From contig JAFVUF010000020.1 in NCBI GenBank assembly GCA_017502875.1, positions 1 through 40,677 of the forward strand: a stretch of DNA of 40,677 bases, written 5' to 3'. The stretch's first letter is position 1. Each line of letters opens with the position of its first letter. The position numbers and the translations under genes are program-made. The notes under the pieces were generated by a model. The model did no database searches. It was not told where the DNA came from and saw only the letters and a list, made by a program, of their open reading frames with translations. The stretch is from Clostridia bacterium (GTDB lineage: Bacteria > Bacillota > Clostridia > Oscillospirales > CAG-272). Positions 6,832 through 15,034 of the stretch are shown piece by piece.

Positions 6832-8718
6832 GTGAAAGACGGTTTTGTTAAGGTCGCGGCGGTCAGCCCTTTTCTAAGAGTTGCCGACTGTGAAAACAAT
6901 GCGCTTGTAATCACTAAGGAGTACGAAAAGGCAGCGAATACGGGAGTAAAGCTTATTGTGTTTCCCGAAATGTCCGTTACCGCCTACACGGTAGGGGAGC
7001 TTGTACGTCAAAGAGCCCTGCTTAAAAGCGCCGAGAATGCTGTGCTTAGCATCAGAAACGCAACTAAGGGCTACGATACGGTAGCCGTTATCGGCTTTCC
7101 GTTTGTAATGAACGGCTCCGTATATAACTGCGCGGCTGTCATTCAAAACGGCTCGGTGCTCGGAATTGTGCCTAAGACGACGGTTGGCTGCTATGGCGAT
7201 AATTACGACGCGCGTTATTTTGCCGAGGCGCCGGCTGAGAATACCGACGTTTTCTTCGGCGGCGAGATAGTGCCGTTTGGAGCAAAGCAGATATTCGTTT
7301 GCGAGGAAAACGAGGAGATAGCGATAGGCGTTGAGTTTGAAAGCGACCTGCTATCCGTCAAGACTCCGTCCTGCGACCTTGCGCTTAACGGCGCTACGGT
7401 TATAGCCTGTCTTGCCGCTTCAAGCGAGCTTGTCGGCAGAGCAGAGAGGGTGAAGGCGTCGGTTAAGGCTCATTCGGACAGAATAATCTCCGCGTATATC
7501 TACGCAAATGCCGGAATGGGAGAATCAAGCTCGGACGGCGTGTATTCGGGACATTCGCTTATAGCGGAGAACGGAAGTATTTTGGCGGAGGGTAAGCCGT
7601 TTACAGACGGAATAACGGTTACTGATATCGACGTTCAGCGACTTACTCACGACAGAATGAAAAATACGGCGTTCAAGTCCGAAAACGATTATGAAACCGT
7701 GTATTTTTCGATGGAGCAGACGGAAACGGCTCTTGTAAGAAGCATAGCTAAAAACCCCTTTATGCCCTGTGAAAATCAGAAGAACGAGCGCTGCGCGGCT
7801 ATACTCGATATTCAGGCGCAGGCGCTTGCGAGAAGAGTATCGCACGTCAGGGCGAAAAAGATAGTGGTAGGCATTTCGGGCGGTCTTGATTCCTGTCTTG
7901 CGCTTCTCGTTATGGTCAGGGCTATGGACTTGCTCGGACGGGATAGAAAGGATATCCTCGCCGTTACAATGCCCTGCTTTGGAACCACCGAGAGAACAAA
8001 ATCAAACGCCGAAAAGCTGTGCGAGGAGCTCGGAGTTACCTTCAAGGAGGTAAATATAGCAAAGGCGGTAACTCAGCATTTTGAGGATATCGGTCAGGAT
8101 AAAAGTAATTACGACGTTGCGTATGAAAACGCTCAGGCAAGAGAGAGAACGCAGGTTCTTATGGATATAGCCAATCAAGAAGGCGGTATAGTAATCGGTA
8201 CGGGAGACCTGTCCGAGCTTGCTCTCGGTTGGGCGACCTATAACGGCGACCATATGTCGATGTATAGCGTGAACTGCTCCGTACCTAAGACACTCGTGCG
8301 TCTGCTTGTCCGTTACTACGCGGATAACTGCGGAAGCGAAGCGCTTAAAGCGTCGCTTTGCGATATATTAGGCACACCCGTCAGCCCTGAGCTTATACCC
8401 CCGAAGAAAAGCGGCGAGATATCGCAGATAACCGAGGACCTGGTAGGGCCTTATGAGCTTCACGATTTCTTTATTTATTATTTTGTCCGCTACGGCTTTA
8501 CGGCGGAAAAGATTTTCCGTCTCGCGATTAAGGCGTTTGATGGAGCTTACGACGGGAATACGGTAAGAAAGTGGCTTTCGAGCTTCTTCCGCCGTTTTGT
8601 AACCCAGCAGTTTAAGCGCTCCTGCTCGCCCGACGGTCCCCGTGTAGGAAGCGTAGCGCTCACCCCGAACGTCTGGAAAATGCCCAGCGACGCGGAGTAT
8701 AATGTCTGGAAGGACTAA
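6832..8718 (+). CDS. nadE: NAD synthetase, two-domain form with altered glutaminase site
   Basis: The 628-residue product has a GTG start with GAAAGGA 13 bases upstream. Residues about 1-290 form the nitrilase-like glutaminase domain and 320-628 the NAD synthetase domain, with the ATP pyrophosphatase loop ISGGLDSCLALL and downstream GTGDLSELALGW. The enzyme amidates deamido-NAD. In the glutaminase domain, Glu46 (VFPEMS) and Lys115 (VPKTT) of the triad are present, but the expected nucleophile motif GVEICEDLW reads GVEFESDLL, placing Glu170 where Cys belongs. The three sites keep the spacing of the M. tuberculosis enzyme (E52/K121/C176, each offset by 6). I infer loss of glutamine use and dependence on free ammonia. 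It is co-operonic with a MATE exporter and a HEPN-like membrane protein. Confidence 0.94.
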   Translation: MKDGFVKVAAVSPFLRVADCENNALVITKEYEKAANTGVKLIVFPEMSVTAYTVGELVRQRALLKSAENAVLSIRNATKGYDTVAVIGFPFVMNGSVYNCAAVIQNGSVLGIVPKTTVGCYGDNYDARYFAEAPAENTDVFFGGEIVPFGAKQIFVCEENEEIAIGVEFESDLLSVKTPSCDLALNGATVIACLAASSELVGRAERVKASVKAHSDRIISAYIYANAGMGESSSDGVYSGHSLIAENGSILAEGKPFTDGITVTDIDVQRLTHDRMKNTAFKSENDYETVYFSMEQTETALVRSIAKNPFMPCENQKNERCAAILDIQAQALARRVSHVRAKKIVVGISGGLDSCLALLVMVRAMDLLGRDRKDILAVTMPCFGTTERTKSNAEKLCEELGVTFKEVNIAKAVTQHFEDIGQDKSNYDVAYENAQARERTQVLMDIANQEGGIVIGTGDLSELALGWATYNGDHMSMYSVNCSVPKTLVRLLVRYYADNCGSEALKASLCDILGTPVSPELIPPKKSGEISQITEDLVGPYELHDFFIYYFVRYGFTAEKIFRLAIKAFDGAYDGNTVRKWLSSFFRRFVTQQFKRSCSPDGPRVGSVALTPNVWKMPSDAEYNVWKD

Positions 8719-8741
8719 AAAAGATAATTGAGGGAAATTGC

Positions 8742-9992
8742 TTGTTTAACTATTTAAAAGAACTTGACCAAAGGCTTTATGAGCGTTATTTAACGCTTGA
8801 AAGGAACGTGAAAGCGCAAAGCGATTCCTTTTTCGACTCGTATATTGATATGCTTGAGCATTTTCTTCGGTACTTGTGCTGTGAGCTGAGCATAGACGCG
8901 CAGAGTCATGAGAGCAGCGGAAATTTGCTTGGAAAAGGTGTTCTTAAGGCTTATATGCTTTCAATCGGAGTTGAAGAGGCGACGTATGAAAAGCTTAAGG
9001 ATTACTCCCTTAAAGTCAATAAACATAAGCATAAAAACCAAAAGACCGTAACGGTTGAGCAGGTCATTGGCTATATTACTGTGTTTTACGATTTTTCAAG
9101 TGCGTATGCGGTAACGAAGGGTATTAGCGTTTCTCCGCTTCAAAATGAGTATTTTCTTTCTCTTTTTGGCGTCCTTGAACGTGAAAACGCGGCGCTAAGA
9201 AGTGAAATAAAAAGTGTGGACGAAAACGTTTACGCTCGGCTTGACGCTATTGAGCAGGGACAGGCGCAGATTTTAAACGAGCTTTTATTGGCTCGCGAGC
9301 AGACTAAAACGAAACAAGCCCCGAATCCTCAGCAGGAGCAGGCGGCAGCGCTACAAGGCATAATTGATTTCGCTCGACGCTCAAAGCAATATTTCCATTT
9401 TTTTGGAGATCACAAGTGGTTCACATCAGATAAGAGGACTTTGTTTATAGTTCTCATAATAAATACAATCCTGTTTTTGATTTCGTTGTTTATGAGCTGG
9501 TTCAGTATAAAGGTATTTGATGTAGGCGTGTGTATAAAGCTTTTGTGGATTGTCCTGGGCTACGCTATGCTGATAGGGCTAAACAAGTCATCGCTAAAAA
9601 TCGAGTGTGAGAGCTTTGCGAAGAATACGTATGTAAAAACCGAATACGACCAATATGGTTTTTTACAGAAAAAGAATTCAAAAAAGTGGAAGTTCAGATG
9701 GATTCCAAGGCTTATATGTATAGGAAGTATATGCAATGTTTTTATCATGCTTGTAAATTTTGATACTGCTCCTGCCGCAATAGTATCGATAATCTTTGAG
9801 GTTTTGTTCATTACATCTATGTATGTTAGTAGAACGCTGTATTACGATTTTTATGACAGTTATATGGTGTATTGCTTTACAGGAAAGAATTCGAGTGGCG
9901 ATGAGGTAACAGTGATTTACGATCAGCTAACAAATAAGTGGTATCTTGAGGACGATTTCGCCGCTAAATTTAATCAATTTTATGAAAAGTGA
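8742..9992 (+). CDS. Unknown membrane protein with HEPN/DUF4145-like N-terminus
   Basis: The 416-residue product has a TTG start with GAGGGA upstream and begins 23 bases after nadE. Residues 1-125 are helical and contain LKDYSLKVNKHKHKNQ, resembling the HEPN-like domains called DUF4145. Residues about 135-180 are a predicted coiled coil (LERENAALRSEIKSVDENVY). Four membrane helices follow in two pairs, near 233-253, 258-280, 320-338 and 342-362, ending in a short soluble tail. I cannot name a family. The arrangement could be a membrane-anchored sensor or a defence-type effector, but nothing in the sequence proves this. Confidence 0.8.
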   Translation: MFNYLKELDQRLYERYLTLERNVKAQSDSFFDSYIDMLEHFLRYLCCELSIDAQSHESSGNLLGKGVLKAYMLSIGVEEATYEKLKDYSLKVNKHKHKNQKTVTVEQVIGYITVFYDFSSAYAVTKGISVSPLQNEYFLSLFGVLERENAALRSEIKSVDENVYARLDAIEQGQAQILNELLLAREQTKTKQAPNPQQEQAAALQGIIDFARRSKQYFHFFGDHKWFTSDKRTLFIVLIINTILFLISLFMSWFSIKVFDVGVCIKLLWIVLGYAMLIGLNKSSLKIECESFAKNTYVKTEYDQYGFLQKKNSKKWKFRWIPRLICIGSICNVFIMLVNFDTAPAAIVSIIFEVLFITSMYVSRTLYYDFYDSYMVYCFTGKNSSGDEVTVIYDQLTNKWYLEDDFAAKFNQFYEK

Positions 9993-10012
9993 CTGCGCTG
10001 CGGTCACTTTTT
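9984..10012 (+). terminator. Terminator of the MATE-nadE operon
   Basis: AAAGTGAC and GTCACTTT pair across a GC-rich loop and are followed by a T-run. The stem overlaps the last codons of the preceding gene. Confidence 0.7.
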
Positions 10013-10014
10013 TC

Positions 10015-10043
10015 TTGACAAAAATACGTGAAAGTGTTATAAT
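10015..10043 (+). promoter_or_regulatory. Perfect-consensus promoter for the small XRE gene
   Basis: TTGACA (10015-10020) and TATAAT (10038-10043) with a 17-base spacer match the sigma-A consensus at all 12 positions. Confidence 0.88.
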
Positions 10044-10104
10044 AAATCAGGTTTTATATGCCCTCGGAGCATTATGGCGTAAGCTGAGCAAAGGGGGTAT
10101 AAAT

Positions 10105-10320
10105 ATGAAACCGAAAAAGCTCAGTGTAGCCGTAGGAAGTAATCTGAAAAGAATTATCAAAAAATCGGAGTATAAAACCCAGGAGTCGTTTGCGGAGGGC
10201 TTCGGTATCGAGGTACGCACAGTGAACCGATGGGTGAATGATGGCATACGTGATATTGATGCCGTTGAGGATATTGCTTCGTTTTTGAAGATAGATGTTT
10301 TCGAGCTTCTTCGCTATTAG
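10105..10320 (+). CDS. Small XRE-family helix-turn-helix protein
   Basis: The 71-residue product starts at the ATG after AAAGGGGG. An in-frame open stretch extends upstream through the promoter and is not coding. The whole chain is one Cro/CI-type domain: SNLKRIIKKSEYKTQESFAE, then FGIEVRTVNRWVNDGIRDID. It ends with FLKIDVFELLRY, typical of such domains. It has no effector domain and its target is unknown. It is bracketed by a perfect promoter and a strong terminator, so it is expressed as its own short transcript. Confidence 0.85.
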   Translation: MKPKKLSVAVGSNLKRIIKKSEYKTQESFAEGFGIEVRTVNRWVNDGIRDIDAVEDIASFLKIDVFELLRY

Positions 10321-10327
10321 AGCAATC

Positions 10328-10359
10328 AAAAAACAGGACAAATGTTGTCCTGTTTTTTT
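10328..10359 (+). terminator. Strong terminator after the small XRE gene
   Basis: AAAAACAGGACAA pairs with TTGTCCTGTTTTT across a 3-base ATG loop, and a T-run follows. Confidence 0.88.
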
Positions 10360-10399
10360 CTTTAAAAATATGTTATACTGTGTTTGCTGAGAATCGGAA

Positions 10400-10684
10400 T
10401 TATTTTCCGAAATCCTTAACTAATAGGCGGATGTGAGCTATTTGTTCATCGGAAAGCTCGGAAACGTCGATAGCTTTAGATTCACTTCGTCCTAAAAGAA
10501 AATCTGTTGATACCTTGAAAAAGTCCGCAAGCTTGGTTAACATTTCTATTGACGGCTGTACGTTATCATTTTCCCAATTTGAAACGCATTGCTTTGTTAC
10601 GTTCATTTTACGGGCAAACTCAACCTGATTAAGACCCATTCCGAGCCTCAGCTGTCTTATATTGACGTTAAGGGAATTTTTCAT
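10400..10684 (-). CDS. XRE-family transcriptional regulator
   Basis: The 94-residue product is an N-terminal Cro/CI helix-turn-helix (IRQLRLGMGLNQVEFARKMN, then VTKQCVSNWENDNVQPSIEM) followed by KLADFFKVSTDFLLGR, the usual end of such domains. A short helical tail (SDEQIAHIRLLVKDFGK) may dimerise. It is divergent from the PH-domain gene at 10844. The shared 160-base region carries an inverted pair of TATTATAG elements (10748-10755 and 10786-10793), one of which abuts that gene's -10. The protein is therefore a candidate repressor of the PH gene. Confidence 0.88.
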   Translation of the reverse strand: MKNSLNVNIRQLRLGMGLNQVEFARKMNVTKQCVSNWENDNVQPSIEMLTKLADFFKVSTDFLLGRSESKAIDVSELSDEQIAHIRLLVKDFGK

Positions 10685-10770
10685 AATTATCCGTAGCCTT
10701 TCAAGATATTCTGTACCTAATTATTATACCTTGTTTTATTCGAATATCTATAATAATTATAAAAAAACAC

Positions 10771-10799
10771 TTGACATTATAAAAATATTATAGTATACT
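10771..10799 (+). promoter_or_regulatory. Promoter of the PH-domain gene, with possible operator
   Basis: TTGACA (10771-10776) and TATACT (10794-10799) have a 17-base spacer. A TATTATAG element at 10786-10793 lies inside the spacer, and an inverted copy sits at 10748-10755. The region is very AT-rich, so the repeat could be chance. Confidence 0.78.
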
Positions 10800-10843
10800 A
10801 ATAATTGACCACAGGGTTAAAAAATAAAAAAGGAGACATACAT

Positions 10844-11251
10844 ATGCAACCTCAGTTCGTAGCAAAAAAATCCAAGGCAAAGGCATTTACAGGCTGGACT
10901 ATTTTGGCGCTTGTCCTATTATTCTGGACTCTTATTCCGATTATTTACGTAGTTATCAAGATGATTCAGCTTGATCACGACGTTATTGAGTTTTATGAAG
11001 ACTCGATAATAATTAAAAAAGGCTGGATAGCGAAGAGTGAAAGAAAAACAAAGTTTACGGGTATAGTTTCCGTTGCGATAAGCCAGAGCGTTATGGGAGC
11101 TATCTTCAATTACGGAGATCTTCAGGTAGACGTATACGGCAAGTGGGATATAGATACAGAAGGTATTGCCAATCCCCGTGCGCTTAAAGACTATCTTGAA
11201 AGCCGTATAGGTGGAGGCACACCTTCTCCGGCTTATATGGAAGTGGTTTAA
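10844..11251 (+). CDS. Membrane-anchored bacterial PH-domain protein
   Basis: The 135-residue product starts at the ATG after AAGGAGACATACAT. An in-frame upstream start lacks such a site. One membrane helix spans about residues 15-38 (GWTILALVLLFWTLIPIIYV). The remainder resembles a bPH_2/DUF304-type pleckstrin fold (YEDSIIIKKGWIAKSERKTK, then GIVSVAISQS and YGDLQVDVYGKW). The role of such proteins in Firmicutes is mostly unknown; some relate to membrane stress. It is divergent from an XRE regulator that may control it. Confidence 0.83.
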   Translation: MQPQFVAKKSKAKAFTGWTILALVLLFWTLIPIIYVVIKMIQLDHDVIEFYEDSIIIKKGWIAKSERKTKFTGIVSVAISQSVMGAIFNYGDLQVDVYGKWDIDTEGIANPRALKDYLESRIGGGTPSPAYMEVV

Positions 11252-11261
11252 GTAATGATAC

Positions 11262-11287
11262 AAAAAGGTTGCGAATGCAACCTTTTT
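11262..11287 (+). terminator. Terminator after the PH-domain gene
   Basis: AAAAAGGTTGC pairs perfectly with GCAACCTTTTT across a GAAT loop. Confidence 0.85.
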
Positions 11288-11321
11288 GATGTTTTTATAA
11301 CTTTTAAAAGGAGAAGTGAGT

Positions 11322-13142
11322 ATGAATAGAATAGTAAGATTACTTTGTGTTGTTCTTGCGTTGCTGATGTGCTGCTCGGTATTCATGATCGCGTGTGATG
11401 ATGAAACCGATAAAGACGGAGGCAAGCAAGATGGCGGCGACCAAGGTGGTGGAGACAATCCTAAACCGGAAGTATATACTGTTTCCTATGAGAATACCGA
11501 TATTCAAGATCAATCTGTAGAAAAAGGTACTTCTCTTCCGAAACCTAATGATCCCAATAAAAATGATCATGTTTTTGTCGGTTGGTATACGGATGCTGAT
11601 TACACCCAAAAAGCAGTTTTTCCGATCACTGTTAATTCCGACATTAAGTTGTATGCTCGATTTTATACATATCAAGAAGCATTCCAAATAGCTCGCGAGA
11701 ACACGATAGGCGACGATGTACCTGGTTTCGAATACAGTTATGCTACGAATATCAGTGCATCCATTGTTGGACTTTCTGTTACTGGTAATACAACCGGTAA
11801 CGCAAAGTACAGTACAATTGGCGAGGTGAGCTATTATGATGAAAGCACCAATTCCGGTGCGCTTCTTCCTGATGGCTCAAAATACAAAATTCGCCGCGGA
11901 ACTACACTCCAAAATATTTCAGTTGATGAAGCCGGAGAAATGAAGAATTACTCAGTGGAGCAAGTAGATTCAAGCTATAAATATGATTCGTCATCCTTGG
12001 CAAAAGCAGTATTCGCCTACACTGATGATCAGATCACATCTATTTCTCCCACGAATCAAAAGAATGTTTATAAGTTAAATACATCAACAAGCGCTAGCTC
12101 GGTTATTTCATTAATTATTAATTGTATCAATCATCCTGTTATTGAAAAATTGCTTTTCGAGTTACCCGAGACCTCAGCTGATACAAATCTTTATGTCTCT
12201 TTTAACAACGACAAGTTGGATTCTTATACATATGTATTTAAAGTATCAGTTAGTGCGTTGGAATTTGAACTCAGATATAACCTGATATTTACCGACATAG
12301 GAACAGCTAAAAATATTGAAACAAAGAGTTTTGAAAACGTGGCGTTTTCATCATCTGAGATAAACCTCATTAAGAATGAAGCGTCTGCGATTGTAAATGC
12401 TTTCAAGAACCAAGAGAATTCAGGATATGATTTCAAGGTCGATACCGGTGTTGATTTTGGCGCAACGACAGGGGAAATAAACTCCACCTTTAAGGGCTCG
12501 GCGTTTAGGAAAAACTTGAATAATTCCGTATTTTTCCACAATGATATTGAAATAGACAGCGATTATAAAAACAGCGATCTTTACAAAGACAAGAAAGTAG
12601 AAGATGTACATATCAAATTGAGTAAGCTTTCTAACGGCGAGGTACACATCATCGAAAAGAAACTTTTGGCAGATAGCACTCAAGAAGTTGAAAACTTTGT
12701 TGATAGTGATTTGACCTCCTTCTATTTATTTGATGTTTTGACGCATAGTGGAAATTACTCGTTTGCAGAAAAAACAACTGAAAATGATGAAACTATTTAC
12801 ACCTTGGGATTGACAAATAGCGGTGTTGTAACTTTAATTACTTGGCTCAACAATTCTCTTGATTTGGATCCTCTTGACAAGGCAACTGTAGATGTATTAG
12901 TATACGGTGATTTTAACGCCTCATCTGTTTTGATTAATACCGGAAGGGTTTCCGTTGTAGTCAAGAATGGTATGCTTGAAAAAATCAGTGTTGAGGTAGA
13001 GGGCGACTTTATCACTTCCTTTGAGGATTCTGTCGATTTCACCAATGCAAGCAATGCCCAAATTAAACTTGACATGCAAATCACTGTAAATGAAGACGGA
13101 AACACATTTGTGCCTTTTGATTCCGTTCAGGATGCTAAATAA
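11322..13142 (+). CDS. Large secreted lipoprotein with one InlB-type repeat
   Basis: The 606-residue product starts at the ATG eight bases after AAAAGGAGA; a GTG six bases earlier is too close to that site. A type II signal peptide (IVRLLCVVLALLMCCSVFMI) ends in a lipobox with the lipidated Cys just after MIA. A Gly/Asp/Lys-rich spacer follows, then one Listeria-Bacteroides (InlB) repeat: VSYENTDIQDQSVEKGTSLP and FVGWYTDADYTQKA. The remaining 450 residues are beta-rich, lack cysteine and match no family I recognise, although they resemble outer-surface lipoproteins of Clostridia in composition. It probably sits on the outer face of the membrane. Confidence 0.85.
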   Translation: MNRIVRLLCVVLALLMCCSVFMIACDDETDKDGGKQDGGDQGGGDNPKPEVYTVSYENTDIQDQSVEKGTSLPKPNDPNKNDHVFVGWYTDADYTQKAVFPITVNSDIKLYARFYTYQEAFQIARENTIGDDVPGFEYSYATNISASIVGLSVTGNTTGNAKYSTIGEVSYYDESTNSGALLPDGSKYKIRRGTTLQNISVDEAGEMKNYSVEQVDSSYKYDSSSLAKAVFAYTDDQITSISPTNQKNVYKLNTSTSASSVISLIINCINHPVIEKLLFELPETSADTNLYVSFNNDKLDSYTYVFKVSVSALEFELRYNLIFTDIGTAKNIETKSFENVAFSSSEINLIKNEASAIVNAFKNQENSGYDFKVDTGVDFGATTGEINSTFKGSAFRKNLNNSVFFHNDIEIDSDYKNSDLYKDKKVEDVHIKLSKLSNGEVHIIEKKLLADSTQEVENFVDSDLTSFYLFDVLTHSGNYSFAEKTTENDETIYTLGLTNSGVVTLITWLNNSLDLDPLDKATVDVLVYGDFNASSVLINTGRVSVVVKNGMLEKISVEVEGDFITSFEDSVDFTNASNAQIKLDMQITVNEDGNTFVPFDSVQDAK

Positions 13143-13171
13143 AAAGTAACAGGTTAAAAATTGCTCCCCAC

Positions 13172-13199
13172 AAAAACGCCTCAAACGAGGCGTTTTTTT
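13172..13199 (+). terminator. Strong terminator after the lipoprotein gene
   Basis: AAAAACGCCTC pairs with GAGGCGTTTTT across an AAAC loop, with extra Ts after it. Confidence 0.92.
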
Positions 13200-13265
13200 A
13201 TTGACTAATTTATCGTTTGCTTTACTCAGTCTGTATACTTTTTTACGTTTTCTTCCAAAAGGTAC

Positions 13266-13294
13266 TTGTAATTATTTATATTATATGTTATAAT
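13266..13294 (+). promoter_or_regulatory. Promoter of the HD-hydrolase gene
   Basis: TTGTAA (13266-13271) and TATAAT (13289-13294) have a 17-base spacer. The likely start codon lies at 13327. Confidence 0.7.
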
Positions 13295-13326
13295 AAATAT
13301 CAATAATTGTGTATATGGGGGTATTT

Positions 13327-13929
13327 ATGACCGAGCTTGAAAAGGATAGAGAAGAATTTCTCGAAATATATAATAGCCTTATAAAGAGGGAAGGCGCCAA
13401 AGCTCTTCTTGACTATTTGTTATCATCAAGCTGTGATTTTTTCAGTGCGCCCGCAAGCACTAAATACCATCTTGCTTTCGAGGGAGGACTTGTTCGACAT
13501 AGCCTGAACGTTTACCGTTGCCTTAAAGACTATCTTTCAAGAGAACGGGTAAAAAACGAATACGGTCTTGAATATAGCGAGGAGAGCGTAGCTATCGTTG
13601 CGCTTCTGCACGACCTCTGTAAGACTAATTTTTATAAAATCGGCTTCCGCAACGTCAAGGACGATAACGGAATATGGCAGCGGGTGCCGACCTATGAAAT
13701 AAACGACACTCTCCCATACGGACACGGTGAAAAGTCGGTTTACATCATTTCGGGTTACATGAAGCTTACCCGCGAGGAAGCTTTTGCTATCCGTTACCAC
13801 ATGGGCTTTTCAAACGGCGACGACGAAAGAAACGTAGGCAAGGCATTCGAGATGTTCCCGCTTGCGGTAGCGCTCTCGTTTGCGGATATGGAAGCAACGT
13901 TCTTTATGGAGAAGGATAAAAAAATATAA
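13327..13929 (+). CDS. HD-domain phosphohydrolase
   Basis: The 200-residue product starts at the ATG five bases after a GGGGG ribosome site; a GTG at 13309 has none. The metal site reads RHSLNVYRCLKDYL, then ALLHDLCKTNFY (the HD dyad), then the later His residues of YGHGEKS and IRYHMG. HD enzymes cleave phosphate esters of nucleotides or nucleic acids. This short stand-alone form is common in gut Firmicutes and its substrate is not known. It has its own promoter. The MoxR gene follows after 93 bases in the same direction. Confidence 0.88.
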   Translation: MTELEKDREEFLEIYNSLIKREGAKALLDYLLSSSCDFFSAPASTKYHLAFEGGLVRHSLNVYRCLKDYLSRERVKNEYGLEYSEESVAIVALLHDLCKTNFYKIGFRNVKDDNGIWQRVPTYEINDTLPYGHGEKSVYIISGYMKLTREEAFAIRYHMGFSNGDDERNVGKAFEMFPLAVALSFADMEATFFMEKDKKI

Positions 13930-14022
13930 TGTGTAAGTGCTTAACTTGATTTGGGCGCTTGTATACGTTAGGTAAAAATTATTTTGAATATATAAATTCG
14001 CAGAAAGGTCGGTCAAAAAACT

Positions 14023-14988
14023 ATGGCAAACAGCATTTATCCCATCTATGAAAAAGTAAAAGGCAACATTCAGAAGGTAATAGTAGGAAAGAGCAACGTA
14101 ATTGACCTTATGCTCATATCTCTTTTCTGTCGCGGACATATGCTTGTCGAGGACGTTCCCGGAACGGGAAAGACTATGCTCGTCAAGTCCCTTGCGGCGT
14201 CTATCGACTGTGAGAGCAAGAGAGTTCAGTTTACCCCTGACCTGCTTCCTTCCGACATTACGGGTATAAACTTCTTCAATATGAAGACGTCTGAGTTCGA
14301 GTTTGTTCCCGGTCCCGTTTTCTCCAATATACTTATTGCGGACGAGATCAACCGCGCTACTCCTAAGACTCAGTCAGGACTTCTTGAATGTATGGAGGAG
14401 CTCCAGACCACCATTGACGGTAAAACCTATAAGCTTGCCGAGCCTTTCATGGTCGTCGCTACTCAGAACCCCGTTGAAAATATGGGTGTTTTCCCGCTTC
14501 CCGAGGCTCAGCTTGACCGTTTCCTCATTAAGATGAGCATGGATTATCCAACTCACGAGGAGGGCGTAAATATTCTTGAACGATTCAGCGTTACGAGTCC
14601 TCTTGATACGCTAAAGCCCGTTGTTACGGCGGCGGATATCAAGGCAGCTCAGGAAGCGCTTCCCAAGGTTTTTGTGCATAAGGATATTATGAGCTACATA
14701 GTTTCTCTTGTTGAAGCAACCAGAAGCTTTGAAAGCGTAGTTCTCGGAGTAAGCCCCAGAGGCGCACAGGCTCTTATGAAGGTCGCCAAGGGCTTTGCGG
14801 CGATAGATAACCGCGATTACGTAATGCCCGACGACGTAAAGAAGGCGGCGCTCCCCGTCCTTACTCACCGCATTATGCTTACCAGCTCCGCAAAGATCAA
14901 GCTCAATGCGGCTAAGAACGTTATTACCGAGATAGTCGAGCAGGTAGCGGTTCCTACCGAAAGCTCTCTCGGCTGGTCTGCAAGATAA
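14023..14988 (+). CDS. MoxR-family AAA+ ATPase
   Basis: The 321-residue product carries Walker A PGTGKT (residues 46-51), Walker B LIADEINRATPKTQSGLLE and the sensor-type VVATQNPVENMG. The C-terminal AAA lid contains GVSPRGAQALMKVAKGFA. MoxR ATPases act as chaperones that mature metal- or complex-containing partners and are nearly always encoded next to DUF58 proteins, as here. It heads a three-gene set with DUF58 and a DUF4129-like protein. The transglutaminase often found in such sets is absent. Confidence 0.95.
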   Translation: MANSIYPIYEKVKGNIQKVIVGKSNVIDLMLISLFCRGHMLVEDVPGTGKTMLVKSLAASIDCESKRVQFTPDLLPSDITGINFFNMKTSEFEFVPGPVFSNILIADEINRATPKTQSGLLECMEELQTTIDGKTYKLAEPFMVVATQNPVENMGVFPLPEAQLDRFLIKMSMDYPTHEEGVNILERFSVTSPLDTLKPVVTAADIKAAQEALPKVFVHKDIMSYIVSLVEATRSFESVVLGVSPRGAQALMKVAKGFAAIDNRDYVMPDDVKKAALPVLTHRIMLTSSAKIKLNAAKNVITEIVEQVAVPTESSLGWSAR

Positions 14989-15034
14989 AATTCATAATTA
15001 AAGCTAATTATTTCAGAAGGTACACGGTCAAAAT

